DNA of 64,000 nucleotides. Origin: Phaeobacter sp. QD34_24. Lineage in GTDB: Bacteria > Pseudomonadota > Alphaproteobacteria > Rhodobacterales > Rhodobacteraceae. The stretch covers positions 164,869-228,868 of the forward strand of contig NZ_JARCJD010000004.1 of NCBI RefSeq assembly GCF_028890115.1. The letters are read 5' to 3'. The position numbers and the translations under genes were made by a program. The notes below the pieces were generated by a model, which made no database searches, was not told the origin of the DNA, and saw only the letters and a list, made by a program, of their open reading frames with translations. Within the stretch, counting starts at the first letter, position 1; every line of letters begins with the position of its first letter. Shown one piece after another: positions 19,208-27,551 of this stretch.

Positions 19208-20221
19208 TCAGGCCATCGCGTGGCGGTAGCCGGCGGAATAGGCGCCGGTGACATGGTGTTCGAGCTGGCGTTCGATATCGCCCAGCAGGGACGAGGCCCC
19301 AAAGCGGAACAGGTCGGGCTGCAGCCAGCGGTCGCCCAGCTCTTCTTTCATCAGGCTGAGATAGACCAGCGCGTCCTTGGCCTTGGAGATCCCCCCGGCG
19401 GGCTTGTAGCCGACGCGGTAGCCGGTGCGCTCATGGTAATCGCGAATGGCACGGATCATCACCAGGCTGACGGGCAGGGTGGCGTTGACGCTTTCCTTGC
19501 CGGTGGAGGTCTTGATGAAATCGGCCCCCGCCATCATGCATATCATCGAGGCGCGTGCGACGTTGCGCAAGCTGCCCAGCTCTCCGGTGGCGAGGATGGC
19601 CTTCACATGGGCCTCGCCGCAGGCGGCGCGGAAGGCTTTCATCTCATCATAAAGCGCCTGCCAGTTGCCGCTCAGCACGTGGCGGCGCGAGATCACGATG
19701 TCGATCTCATGAGCGCCTGCCTTGACGCTTTCCTCGATCTCGGCAACGCGCAGATGGAAGGGGGACAGACCTGCCGGAAACCCGGTGGAAACCGCTGCGA
19801 CGGGAATGCCCGTGCCCTTCAGCGCCGCGACCGCCGGGGCGATCATGTCGTGATAGACGCAGACCGCGCCGGTGGTGATGCCGGGGGTGCCAAGCGCCTG
19901 CAAAATGTCCGCCCGCACCGGTTGACGGGCCTTGGCGCAAAGGCGGCGCACCCGTCCGTCCGTGTCATCGCCGGACAGCGTCGTCAGATCGATGCAGGTG
20001 ATCGCCTTCAAGAGCCAGGCGGCCTGATAGTCTTTCTTGACGCTGCGCCGACCGGGCAGGGTCGCGCAGCGCCGCTCGATGGCCGAGGTATTGGCCTGCA
20101 TGCCCAGCGCCCAGTCCAGATCCAGCTCCATGCCGGGATTGCGCGGCTCGCTGACCTGCGGCAGTTGCGCATCGCCAGTGGCCGCGACCTGCGCGTCTTG
20201 TTCTGAGAGGTGGCGTTCCAT
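19208..20221 (-). CDS. deoC: Deoxyribose-phosphate aldolase
   Basis: Cleaves 2-deoxyribose 5-phosphate to glyceraldehyde 3-phosphate and acetaldehyde. About 337 residues. The Schiff-base lysine is in the ADFIKTSTGK motif, the second active-site lysine in VGYKPAGGI, and the acidic residue in HEIDIVI. An N-terminal extension of about 80 residues before CIDLTTL marks the longer DeoC form. The start is uncertain: ATGs at 20221 and 20239 and a GTG at 20263 are in frame and none has a good ribosome-binding site. First gene of a deoC-aldehyde dehydrogenase pair. Confidence 0.93.
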   Translation of the reverse strand: MERHLSEQDAQVAATGDAQLPQVSEPRNPGMELDLDWALGMQANTSAIERRCATLPGRRSVKKDYQAAWLLKAITCIDLTTLSGDDTDGRVRRLCAKARQPVRADILQALGTPGITTGAVCVYHDMIAPAVAALKGTGIPVAAVSTGFPAGLSPFHLRVAEIEESVKAGAHEIDIVISRRHVLSGNWQALYDEMKAFRAACGEAHVKAILATGELGSLRNVARASMICMMAGADFIKTSTGKESVNATLPVSLVMIRAIRDYHERTGYRVGYKPAGGISKAKDALVYLSLMKEELGDRWLQPDLFRFGASSLLGDIERQLEHHVTGAYSAGYRHAMA

Positions 20222-20342
20222 TCTAGGGGGTATCCTCATCAATATCTCGCGGGAAAATCGCACGGGTGCGACATCTTGGCAAGCGAACCGCCCGCTTTCC
20301 GTTCAGTAATCCTGCCTTCCCGGTAAATCAGCTCCCCTTTGT

Positions 20343-20357
20343 TGCGAATAATTCGCA
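20343..20357. promoter_or_regulatory. Perfect 7+1+7 palindrome, Fur/Mur-family operator candidate
   Basis: TGCGAAT-A-ATTCGCA lies directly upstream of a -35 box for the metal importer operon. Length and symmetry resemble the manganese-responsive Mur (Fur-family) sites described for alphaproteobacterial sit operons. Assignment rests on pattern and context only. Confidence 0.55.
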
Positions 20358-20363
20358 TTAGCA

Positions 20364-20392
20364 TTGACACTCTTGCGAGCCGTTCTCATATT
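20364..20392 (+). promoter_or_regulatory. Sigma-70-type promoter of metal importer operon
   Basis: A perfect TTGACA (20364-20369), a 17-base spacer and CATATT (20387-20392), 31 bases ahead of the sitA start codon. The palindrome at 20343-20357 abuts its upstream side. Confidence 0.6.
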
Positions 20393-20423
20393 TCAATCAA
20401 TCGACATTCTACGGAGGCGCGGA

Positions 20424-21401
20424 ATGAGTCGTCTGAATACTGCCAAATCCGGGTTTGCCCTGCTTGTGGCGCTGATGCTTGCCTTTGCGCTGCCCGGCGC
20501 GCGGGCCATGGCCGAAACGCCGCTCAAGATCGTTGCCACCACCGGCATGATCGCGGATGCGGCGCGTCAGGTCGGCGGTGATGCGGTCGAGGTGCGCGCC
20601 CTGATGGGGCCGGGGGTGGACCCGCATGCCTATCGTCAGACCCGATCCGATATCGTTGCGATGACCCGCGCCGATCTTGTGCTTTACCATGGCCTGTACC
20701 TCGAGGCGCAGATGGGGACGTTTCTGAAGGACCTGTCGCGCAAGCGGACCGTGGTTGCCGTAGCCGAAGCCCTGCCCAGGGAGGTGCTGCGCGGGCATGA
20801 CGATTACGAGAACAAGTTTGACCCCCATGTCTGGATGACCCCCGCGCTGTGGAAAGATGTTGTTGCCCGCGTGGCTGAGGTGCTGAGCGAGGCCCGCCCC
20901 GATCAGGCCGCGCTGTTTGCCGCCAATGCCAAGGCGCATATGGCCGATCTGGAACGCCTGCTGGCCTATGCCAACGAAACCCTGGCCGCTGTTCCGCAAG
21001 ACAGCCGGGTTCTGGTCTCTGCCCATGATGCCTTTGGCTACTTCGGGCGCGACTTCGGATTTGAGGTGATGGGTATCCAGGGCATTTCGACCGAATCCGA
21101 GGCTGGTCTCAACCGGATCAGCGCGTTGGTCGACCTCTTGGTGCAGCGCCAGATTTCCGCTGTCTTTGTCGAAAGCTCGGTGTCGGATCGCTCGATGCGG
21201 GCGCTGATCGAAGGGGCTGCCGCGCAGGGCCATCAGGTCAAGATCGGCGGCGAGCTGTTCTCTGATGCGATGGGGGCAGAGGGCACCTATGAGGGGACCT
21301 ACCTGGGTATGATCGATCACAATATCACCACCATTGCCGGGGCGCTGGGCGCGGATGTGCCGGAACGCGGCATGGATGGCAAACTTTCGGCGGGGCTTTG
21401 A
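20424..21401 (+). CDS. sitA: Manganese/iron-type ABC importer, periplasmic binding protein
   Basis: 325 residues with a signal peptide (cleavage near ARAMA-ETP). Cluster A-I (ZnuA/TroA/MntC type) folds show here as KIVATTGMIADAARQVGGD, MGPGVDPHAYRQT with a metal His, FDPHVWMTP with the second His, and an acidic C-terminal GELFSDAMG. There is no His-rich loop of the ZnuA type, which favours Mn/Fe over Zn. The ATG at 20424 follows GGAGG; the longer frame is rejected. First of four tightly packed genes, preceded by a good promoter and palindrome. Confidence 0.9.
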   Translation: MSRLNTAKSGFALLVALMLAFALPGARAMAETPLKIVATTGMIADAARQVGGDAVEVRALMGPGVDPHAYRQTRSDIVAMTRADLVLYHGLYLEAQMGTFLKDLSRKRTVVAVAEALPREVLRGHDDYENKFDPHVWMTPALWKDVVARVAEVLSEARPDQAALFAANAKAHMADLERLLAYANETLAAVPQDSRVLVSAHDAFGYFGRDFGFEVMGIQGISTESEAGLNRISALVDLLVQRQISAVFVESSVSDRSMRALIEGAAAQGHQVKIGGELFSDAMGAEGTYEGTYLGMIDHNITTIAGALGADVPERGMDGKLSAGL

Positions 21402-21402
21402 T

Positions 21403-22215
21403 ATGGCACATAGGGCTAAGTCTTTGATCGGCACGTGCGATGACACTGGCGCGCAAAATCCGGAGACAAGCCCGCTTTGCGTCCGGGGGTTGACGGTCAC
21501 CTATGGTGAAAAGCCCGCCGTCTTCAGCGTCGATATGACAGTGGAGCCGGGAAAGATGACCGCGATCATCGGACCCAATGGCGCGGGCAAGTCCACCCTG
21601 CTCAAGGCGGCCTTGGGGATCGTGGTGCCGGTGTCCGGCCTCACTCAGGTCTTCGGGCGCCCGCTGGAGGCGATGCGGTCTCGCATTGCCTATGTGCCGC
21701 AGCGCGCCAGCATCGACTGGGATTTCCCCACCCGCGTGATCGATGTGGTGATGATGGGGCTATACCGGGAGCTGGGCCTGCTGGGGCGCATTCGGGGGCA
21801 TCACCGCAAAGTGGCGCGCGACTGTCTGGACCGTGTCGGCATGGGCGATTTTGCGGATCGCCAGATCGGCCAGCTATCGGGCGGTCAGCAGCAGCGGGTG
21901 TTTCTGGCCCGCGCCCTGGCGCAGGATGCGGATCTCTACCTGCTGGACGAACCCTTTGCCGGGGTCGATGCGGCGACCGAGAAAGCCATCATCACCGTGC
22001 TGAAATCCCTGCGCGAAGCCGGTAAATCCGTGGTGGTGGTCCATCACGATCTGGCCACCGTGACCGAGTATTTCGACAATGTCTTCCTGATCAATACGCG
22101 CAAGGTCGCCGAAGGCCCCGTGGCAGAGGCCTTTACGCCTGAAACACTGCAAGCGGCCTATGGCGGACGTCTGGCCACAGCGCAGATTGATCAGTTGGCG
22201 GTGGCACAGGGCTGA
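21403..22215 (+). CDS. sitB: Manganese/iron-type ABC importer, ATPase
   Basis: 270 residues. Walker A GPNGAGKST (about residues 57-65), signature LSGGQQQR, Walker B LYLLDEPFAG and the switch H in VVVHHDLATV are all intact. The VPQRASIDWDFP segment is typical of Mn/Zn/Fe importer ATPases. The ATG at 21403 begins one base after the sitA stop; the upstream longer frame is an overlap artefact. Confidence 0.93.
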   Translation: MAHRAKSLIGTCDDTGAQNPETSPLCVRGLTVTYGEKPAVFSVDMTVEPGKMTAIIGPNGAGKSTLLKAALGIVVPVSGLTQVFGRPLEAMRSRIAYVPQRASIDWDFPTRVIDVVMMGLYRELGLLGRIRGHHRKVARDCLDRVGMGDFADRQIGQLSGGQQQRVFLARALAQDADLYLLDEPFAGVDAATEKAIITVLKSLREAGKSVVVVHHDLATVTEYFDNVFLINTRKVAEGPVAEAFTPETLQAAYGGRLATAQIDQLAVAQG

Positions 22216-22218
22216 TCC

Positions 22219-23424
22219 ATGCTGTTTGACGCGCTGTTCCTGCAACTGGGATATAACGCCACGCTGGTCTCTCTGGGGGCGGCCCTTCTGGGGGGCGCTG
22301 CGGGGATTTCCGGCACCTTCCTGTTCCTGCGCAAACGCGCCCTGGTCAGCGATGCCGTCAGCCACGCCACCCTGCCCGGCGTCGGGCTTGCCTTTCTGGT
22401 GATGGTCTTTCTTGGCGGTGACGGGCGCAATCTTGCGGGGCTTCTGCTGGGATCGGCCCTGTCGGCGGGCGTTGGCCTCGTGTGCATGAACTGGCTGACC
22501 CGCAACACCCGCCTGGCCGAGGATGCCGCCATCGGCGCGGTGCTGTCGGTCTTCTTCGGCTTCGGCATCGTGCTTCTGACCGTGATCCAGACCCTTGGCA
22601 TGGGACGGCAGGCGGGGCTTGAGGGGTTTCTGCTCGGTTCCACCGCCGGAATGCTGATGAGCGATGCGATGATCATTGCAGGCGGCAGTGCGCTGGCCCT
22701 GTCGGTGATCGTACTGATGCGCCGCCCGATGATGCTGGTGGCCTTTGATCCCGAATATGCCGCGGCGCGGGGCCTGCCGGTGCCGCGCATCGATATGCTG
22801 ATGATGGGTCTGGTGATGGCGGTCACTGTGGTGGGGCTGAAGATCGTCGGGTTGATCCTGATCGTGGCCCTGCTGATCATCCCCTCGGTCACGGCGCGCT
22901 TTTGGACCGACCGGGCCGACCGGGTCGTGGTCTATGCTGGTCTGTCCGGGGCTGTAGCGGCCTATATCGGAGCGGCGATTTCGGCCTCTGCGCCGAACCT
23001 GCCGACCGGACCGATCATTGTGCTGGTGAGCTTTGCGCTCTTTGCGCTGTCGCTGCTCTTTGCTCCGAACCGGGGCGTTCTGGCGGCGGTGCTACGCCAC
23101 CAGCGCTTCCAGCGCCGGGTGCATCTGCGGCAGGGGTTGTTGGCGCTGGCCCAGGGGCATCCGATCTATGAACCGCTGACCCTGCGCCTGTTGCGCCGCG
23201 CCGGGCTGGTGCGGCCTGACGGCGTTGCCACGGATATGGGGCGCGCCCGCGCCGCAAAAGCCCTGCGCGATGAAAAACGCTGGGAGCTGGTGCGCAGCGA
23301 TCTGGCGCATGAGGCCGCCGCTGCGCTTTATGATGGGCTGCGCGAGATCGAGACCGTGCTGACCCCCGACCAGATCCGTGAGATCGACCGCCGCATCGGC
23401 GGCCCGCAGGAGGTCCTGGCCTGA
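22219..23424 (+). CDS. sitC: Metal ABC importer permease with DtxR-like C-terminal extension
   Basis: 401 residues, about 110 longer than a minimal ABC-3 permease. Residues 1-285 contain eight or nine membrane helices with the ABC-3 landmarks RKRALVSDAVSHATLPG and GLKIVGLILIVALLIIPS. From about residue 290 the chain is soluble. It shows a winged-helix pattern (LTLRLLRRAGLV, then TDMGRARAAKALR), and a tail (LYDGLREIETVLTPDQIREIDRRIGGP) that resembles the dimerisation helix of DtxR/MntR regulators. It overlaps sitD by one base. The extension may sense cytoplasmic metal; this is inference. Confidence 0.9.
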   Translation: MLFDALFLQLGYNATLVSLGAALLGGAAGISGTFLFLRKRALVSDAVSHATLPGVGLAFLVMVFLGGDGRNLAGLLLGSALSAGVGLVCMNWLTRNTRLAEDAAIGAVLSVFFGFGIVLLTVIQTLGMGRQAGLEGFLLGSTAGMLMSDAMIIAGGSALALSVIVLMRRPMMLVAFDPEYAAARGLPVPRIDMLMMGLVMAVTVVGLKIVGLILIVALLIIPSVTARFWTDRADRVVVYAGLSGAVAAYIGAAISASAPNLPTGPIIVLVSFALFALSLLFAPNRGVLAAVLRHQRFQRRVHLRQGLLALAQGHPIYEPLTLRLLRRAGLVRPDGVATDMGRARAAKALRDEKRWELVRSDLAHEAAAALYDGLREIETVLTPDQIREIDRRIGGPQEVLA

Positions 23425-24353
23425 TGAGCGGCGCTGAATTTGTCCCCCTCTCCCTGACGCCCTTGCTGATTGGCATCCTTGCCGCTGTCGCCTGTGCCCT
23501 GCCGGGGAACTTTCTTCTGCTGCGCCGCCAGGCCCTGATCGGCGATGCCATCAGCCATGTGGTGCTGCCGGGGATCGTCGTGGCCTTTCTGCTGACCGGT
23601 GCCATCGCCACATGGCCGATGCTCTTGGGCGCGGCTGGCGCGGCCGTCACGGCCGTCATCCTGATCGAGGCGGTCCGCCGACTGGGCCGGATCGAGCCCG
23701 GTGCTGCCATGGGCGTGATCTTCACCACCATGTTTGCGGCTGGCGTGTTGCTGTTGGAGCAGACCGATACCTCCGCCGTGCACCTTGATGTGGAACACGC
23801 GCTTTACGGAAATCTCGAAAGCCTGATCTGGCTGGATGCAACCGGCTGGTCCTCGCTGTGGGATGTTGAGGCGCTGCGCTACCTGCCGCCCGAGTTGCCG
23901 CGCATGGCGCTGACCCTGCTGGGCGTAGCGTCCTTTATTGCCCTGTTCTGGCGGGCGCTGAAGATCTCCACCTTTGACGAAGGCTTTGCCCGTACATTGG
24001 GTATCCACACGGGGGGCCTCTCCCTGGCCCTGGTGATCACCGCATCCGTTGCAGCCGTCGCGGCCTTTGATGCGGTGGGGTCGATCATCGTGATCGCCAT
24101 GTTCATCTGCCCGCCCGCCGCCGCAAGGATGATGACGGATCGGCTGGAGCGTCAGATCGGCTGGAGCGTAGTATTCGCGACCCTGTCGGCGGTTCTGGGC
24201 TATGTTCTGGCGGGCTACGGCCCCCTCTGGCTGGGCGCTGCCGATGCGGTGAGCGCGGCCGGCATGATCGCGACGGTTTCGGGCGTGATCCTGGCCGCTG
24301 CCGCCCGCTTCGGTCCCTGCCGCCGCCGCGCCGGAGCGCCTGCCGGGGTCTGA
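23424..24353 (+). CDS. sitD: Metal ABC importer, second permease
   Basis: 309 residues, all membrane, with the ABC-3 motifs RRQALIGDAISHVVLPGI and a conserved DAVGSIIVIAMFICPPAAARM segment. It starts on the last base of sitC (TGATG), so it is coupled. Two different permeases plus one ATPase and one binding protein make a complete SitABCD-type heterodimeric importer. It has no C-terminal extension, unlike sitC. mutL starts 53 bases later. Confidence 0.92.
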   Translation: MSGAEFVPLSLTPLLIGILAAVACALPGNFLLLRRQALIGDAISHVVLPGIVVAFLLTGAIATWPMLLGAAGAAVTAVILIEAVRRLGRIEPGAAMGVIFTTMFAAGVLLLEQTDTSAVHLDVEHALYGNLESLIWLDATGWSSLWDVEALRYLPPELPRMALTLLGVASFIALFWRALKISTFDEGFARTLGIHTGGLSLALVITASVAAVAAFDAVGSIIVIAMFICPPAAARMMTDRLERQIGWSVVFATLSAVLGYVLAGYGPLWLGAADAVSAAGMIATVSGVILAAAARFGPCRRRAGAPAGV

Positions 24354-24405
24354 CACGCGCTTTGCGGGTGGCAGAATCGAAGGGCTCCATGCTAAATTTT
24401 GCGGT

Positions 24406-26325
24406 ATGAGCAGCCCAGACCCCAAAATCAGCGATAACCCGCGCCCCATGATCCGCCAGCTGGACGACAGCGCCATCAACCGTATCGCCGCTGGCGAGGT
24501 GATCGAGCGCCCGGCTTCGGCGGTCAAGGAACTGGTGGAAAATGCCATTGATGCGGGCGCCACCCGTATCACGGTAGAGATCGCCGATGGCGGCAAGACG
24601 CTGATCCGGGTTACCGACGATGGCTGCGGCATGACGGCCGAGGATCTGCCGCTGGCCCTTTCACGCCACGCCACCTCCAAGATCGACGGCTCGGACCTGC
24701 TCAATATCCACACCTTCGGCTTTCGCGGCGAGGCGCTGCCCAGCCTTGGTGCCGTGGGACGCCTGACGATCACCAGCCGCGCGGCGGGCAGTGACGCGGC
24801 GCAGATCCGGGTTGCGGGCGGCAAGATGGACCCGGTAAAACCGGGGGCCCTGCGCGCGGGCACCGTGGTGGAGCTGCGTGATCTCTTTTACGCGACCCCG
24901 GCGCGGCTCAAGTTCATGCGCACCGACCGGGCCGAGGCGCAGGCGATCGGCGACGTGATCAAACGCCTGGCCATGGCAGAACCTTCGGTGGGCTTCACCC
25001 TGCGCGATGTGTCAGGCGGCGGCGAGGGGCGCGTGACGTTTCGCGCCGACCCTCTGTCGGGGGATCTCTTTGATGCGCTGCACGGGCGGCTCGCTTCGGT
25101 TCTGGGGCGGGAGTTTGCCGAAAACGCGCTGAAGATTGACGCCACCCGCGAAGGCTTGCGGCTATATGGCTATGCGGCCCTGCCGACCTATTCCCGCGGC
25201 GCGGCGGTGGCGCAGTTCCTGTTTGTGAACACGCGGCCTGTGAAGGACAAGATGCTGACCGGTGCCCTGCGCGCCGCCTATTTCGATTTCCTGAGCCGCG
25301 ACCGCCACCCGGCGGCAGCCCTGTTCATCGATTGCGATCCCACTTTGGTCGACGTGAACGTGCATCCCGCGAAATCCGAGGTCCGATTCCGCGATCCCGG
25401 CCTTGCGCGCGGGTTGATCGTTTCGTCCCTGCGCCATGCTTTGGCCGAGGCGGGGCATCGTGCCTCGAGCACTGTTGCGGGGGCCACGCTGGGCGCGATG
25501 CGACCCGAACAGGCAGGGGGGCAGACGGGCGGGCAGGGCGCGCCACATGTCTACCAGATGGACCGCCCCTCGATGGGCGCGCGCGCCACGGCCTATAGCG
25601 CGCAACGACCTGATTATGCGCCGGTTCCACCCTATCAGCCGCCGCAGCAAAGCAGCGGCTTCGCCGAGATGGCCAGCGCCTTCAGCGGACAGGTGATTGA
25701 CGAGCCATTCACACCCCCGGCAGACCAGGAACAGCCGCCCGAGGCGCTCCCACTGGGGGCCGCGCGCGGGCAGGTGCACGAGAATTACATCATCGCCCAG
25801 ACCGCCGACGGCATGGTGATCGTCGATCAGCACGCCGCCCACGAACGGCTGGTCTATGAAAAGCTGAAGAAGCAGATGGGCGAAAACGGTGTCGCGGCGC
25901 AGGCGCTGCTGATCCCGGAAATCGTGGAACTTTCCGACAATGACTGCGCCCGCCTTCTGGCGGTGGCGGATGAGCTGGCTAAATTCGGCCTCGGGATCGA
26001 GGCCTTCGGCGGAAATGCCGTCGCCGTGCGTGAAACCCCCGCGATACTCGGAGAGGTCAACGCAGAGGCCATGGTGAAGGACATTCTGGACGAGCTCGAT
26101 GACCAGGGCGAAAGCCAGCTGGTGCAGGCCCGGCTTGAGGCGATCCTGAGCCGCGTCGCCTGTCATGGCTCGATCCGGTCGGGGCGGCGGATGCGCGGGG
26201 AAGAGATGAACGCGCTTTTGCGGGAAATGGAGGCGACGCCCCATTCCGGCCAGTGCAACCACGGCCGCCCGACTTACGTGGAGCTTAAACTCTCTGATAT
26301 CGAACGGCTGTTTGGGCGCACGTGA
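24406..26325 (+). CDS. mutL: DNA mismatch repair protein MutL
   Basis: 639 residues. The GHKL ATPase domain begins with RIAAGEVIERPASAVKELVENAIDAG, where the second Glu is catalytic, and includes DDGCGM and HTFGFRGEAL. The middle part has NTRPVKDKML and DVNVHPAKSEVRF. A low-complexity Q/P-rich linker (about 365-440) leads to the C-terminal dimerisation domain with VDQHAAHERLVYE and ACHGSIRSGRRM. The start at 24406 has no clear ribosome-binding site; an internal ATG at 24448 (MIRQLDDSAINR) is possible. Its stop overlaps rmuC. Confidence 0.97.
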   Translation: MSSPDPKISDNPRPMIRQLDDSAINRIAAGEVIERPASAVKELVENAIDAGATRITVEIADGGKTLIRVTDDGCGMTAEDLPLALSRHATSKIDGSDLLNIHTFGFRGEALPSLGAVGRLTITSRAAGSDAAQIRVAGGKMDPVKPGALRAGTVVELRDLFYATPARLKFMRTDRAEAQAIGDVIKRLAMAEPSVGFTLRDVSGGGEGRVTFRADPLSGDLFDALHGRLASVLGREFAENALKIDATREGLRLYGYAALPTYSRGAAVAQFLFVNTRPVKDKMLTGALRAAYFDFLSRDRHPAAALFIDCDPTLVDVNVHPAKSEVRFRDPGLARGLIVSSLRHALAEAGHRASSTVAGATLGAMRPEQAGGQTGGQGAPHVYQMDRPSMGARATAYSAQRPDYAPVPPYQPPQQSSGFAEMASAFSGQVIDEPFTPPADQEQPPEALPLGAARGQVHENYIIAQTADGMVIVDQHAAHERLVYEKLKKQMGENGVAAQALLIPEIVELSDNDCARLLAVADELAKFGLGIEAFGGNAVAVRETPAILGEVNAEAMVKDILDELDDQGESQLVQARLEAILSRVACHGSIRSGRRMRGEEMNALLREMEATPHSGQCNHGRPTYVELKLSDIERLFGRT

Positions 26326-27551
26326 TGGAAGGCATGGAAGAGGCCATCGCGAATATGGACCAGACCCAGATGATGATTCTGGTTGCGGGTGGTTTTGCCG
26401 TGCTTCTGATCCTCTTGCTGGTGATGTCCCTGCGGGCCTCGGCCCGGGCGGCATCGGCGGTGGCGCCGCTTGCACAGCAGATGGAATACCTGGGCCAGTC
26501 GGTGCAGCAGCTGCGTGGGGGCTTGCAGCATGTCTCTGACATGCAGTCCAACGCTCAGGTGCAGATGGTGCAGACGGTGGAGGCGCGGCTTTCGGACGTG
26601 CAGCAGCATATGAACGATAGGCTGGCCGACAATGCCCTGCGTCAGGCCCGCGCTATGGCCGAGATGCAGGAACGGATGCAGGAAAGCCTGCATGGCAGCG
26701 CCAAACGCACCGTGACCTCGCTGACGCAACTGCAGGAACGGCTCGCGACCATCGACAAGGCGCAGGACAATATCACAAAACTGTCGGGCGATGTGCTGAC
26801 GCTGCAGGATATCCTGTCGAACAAGCAGACGCGCGGCGCCTTCGGGGAGATCCAGCTCAACGATATCGTCTCCAAAGCACTGCCCGCTGATGCCTACCGG
26901 TTTCAGGCAACCCTCAGCAACGGCAAGCGCGCCGACTGCCTGATCGACCTGCCCAATCCGCCGGGGCCGATCGTGATCGACAGCAAGTTCCCGCTGGAAC
27001 CCTATGAGGCGCTGCGCCGGGCGCAGACGCAGGACGAGTTGGCCTATGCGGCGCGGCAGATGAAGACGGCCCTGCGCGCCCATATCCAGGCGATTGCGCA
27101 GAAATACATCATCGAGGGCGAAACCGCGGATGGCGCGATCCTGTTCCTGCCGTCCGAGGCGGTCTATGCCGAGCTGCACGCCAATTTCACCGATCTGGTG
27201 CGCGAAGGCTTTGCCGCCAAGGTCTGGATCGTCTCGCCCACCACCTGCATGGCGACGCTCAATACCATGCGCGCGATCCTGAAAGATGCCCGCATGCGCG
27301 AACAGGCGGGCGCGATCCGCAACGAGCTGGGCCTGTTGCACCGCGATGTGGAGCGGCTGGGGGATCGGGTCGGCAATCTCGACCGGCATTTCGCCCAGGC
27401 GGCCAAGGATGTGGCGGAGATCAAGATCAGCGCCGACAAGGCCGGGCGGCGGGCGCGGCGGCTTGATAATTTCGACTTCGAAGAAATCCAGCAGGGCGCC
27501 GGATCTGATCCGACCGGCACCGTGGTGCCGTTGGAGCATCCCGAGCGATGA
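26325..27551 (+). CDS. rmuC: DNA recombination protein RmuC
   Basis: 408 residues: an N-terminal membrane helix (about 17-37), a long coiled coil (about 45-150), then the RmuC nuclease-like core. The core contains RGAFGEIQLNDIV, DSKFPLEPYEAL and FLPSEAVYAEL. The family limits inversions at short repeats and has a PD-(D/E)XK-like fold. Its ATG shares its first base with the mutL stop, and its stop overlaps the cyclase start, so three genes are coupled. Confidence 0.93.
   Translation: MEGMEEAIANMDQTQMMILVAGGFAVLLILLLVMSLRASARAASAVAPLAQQMEYLGQSVQQLRGGLQHVSDMQSNAQVQMVQTVEARLSDVQQHMNDRLADNALRQARAMAEMQERMQESLHGSAKRTVTSLTQLQERLATIDKAQDNITKLSGDVLTLQDILSNKQTRGAFGEIQLNDIVSKALPADAYRFQATLSNGKRADCLIDLPNPPGPIVIDSKFPLEPYEALRRAQTQDELAYAARQMKTALRAHIQAIAQKYIIEGETADGAILFLPSEAVYAELHANFTDLVREGFAAKVWIVSPTTCMATLNTMRAILKDARMREQAGAIRNELGLLHRDVERLGDRVGNLDRHFAQAAKDVAEIKISADKAGRRARRLDNFDFEEIQQGAGSDPTGTVVPLEHPER

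Noticed and set aside
16839..19229. 796-codon plus-strand ORF over the aldehyde dehydrogenase
   Set aside because: Antisense to a 778-residue enzyme with intact catalytic motif; the ORF lacks any domain signature.
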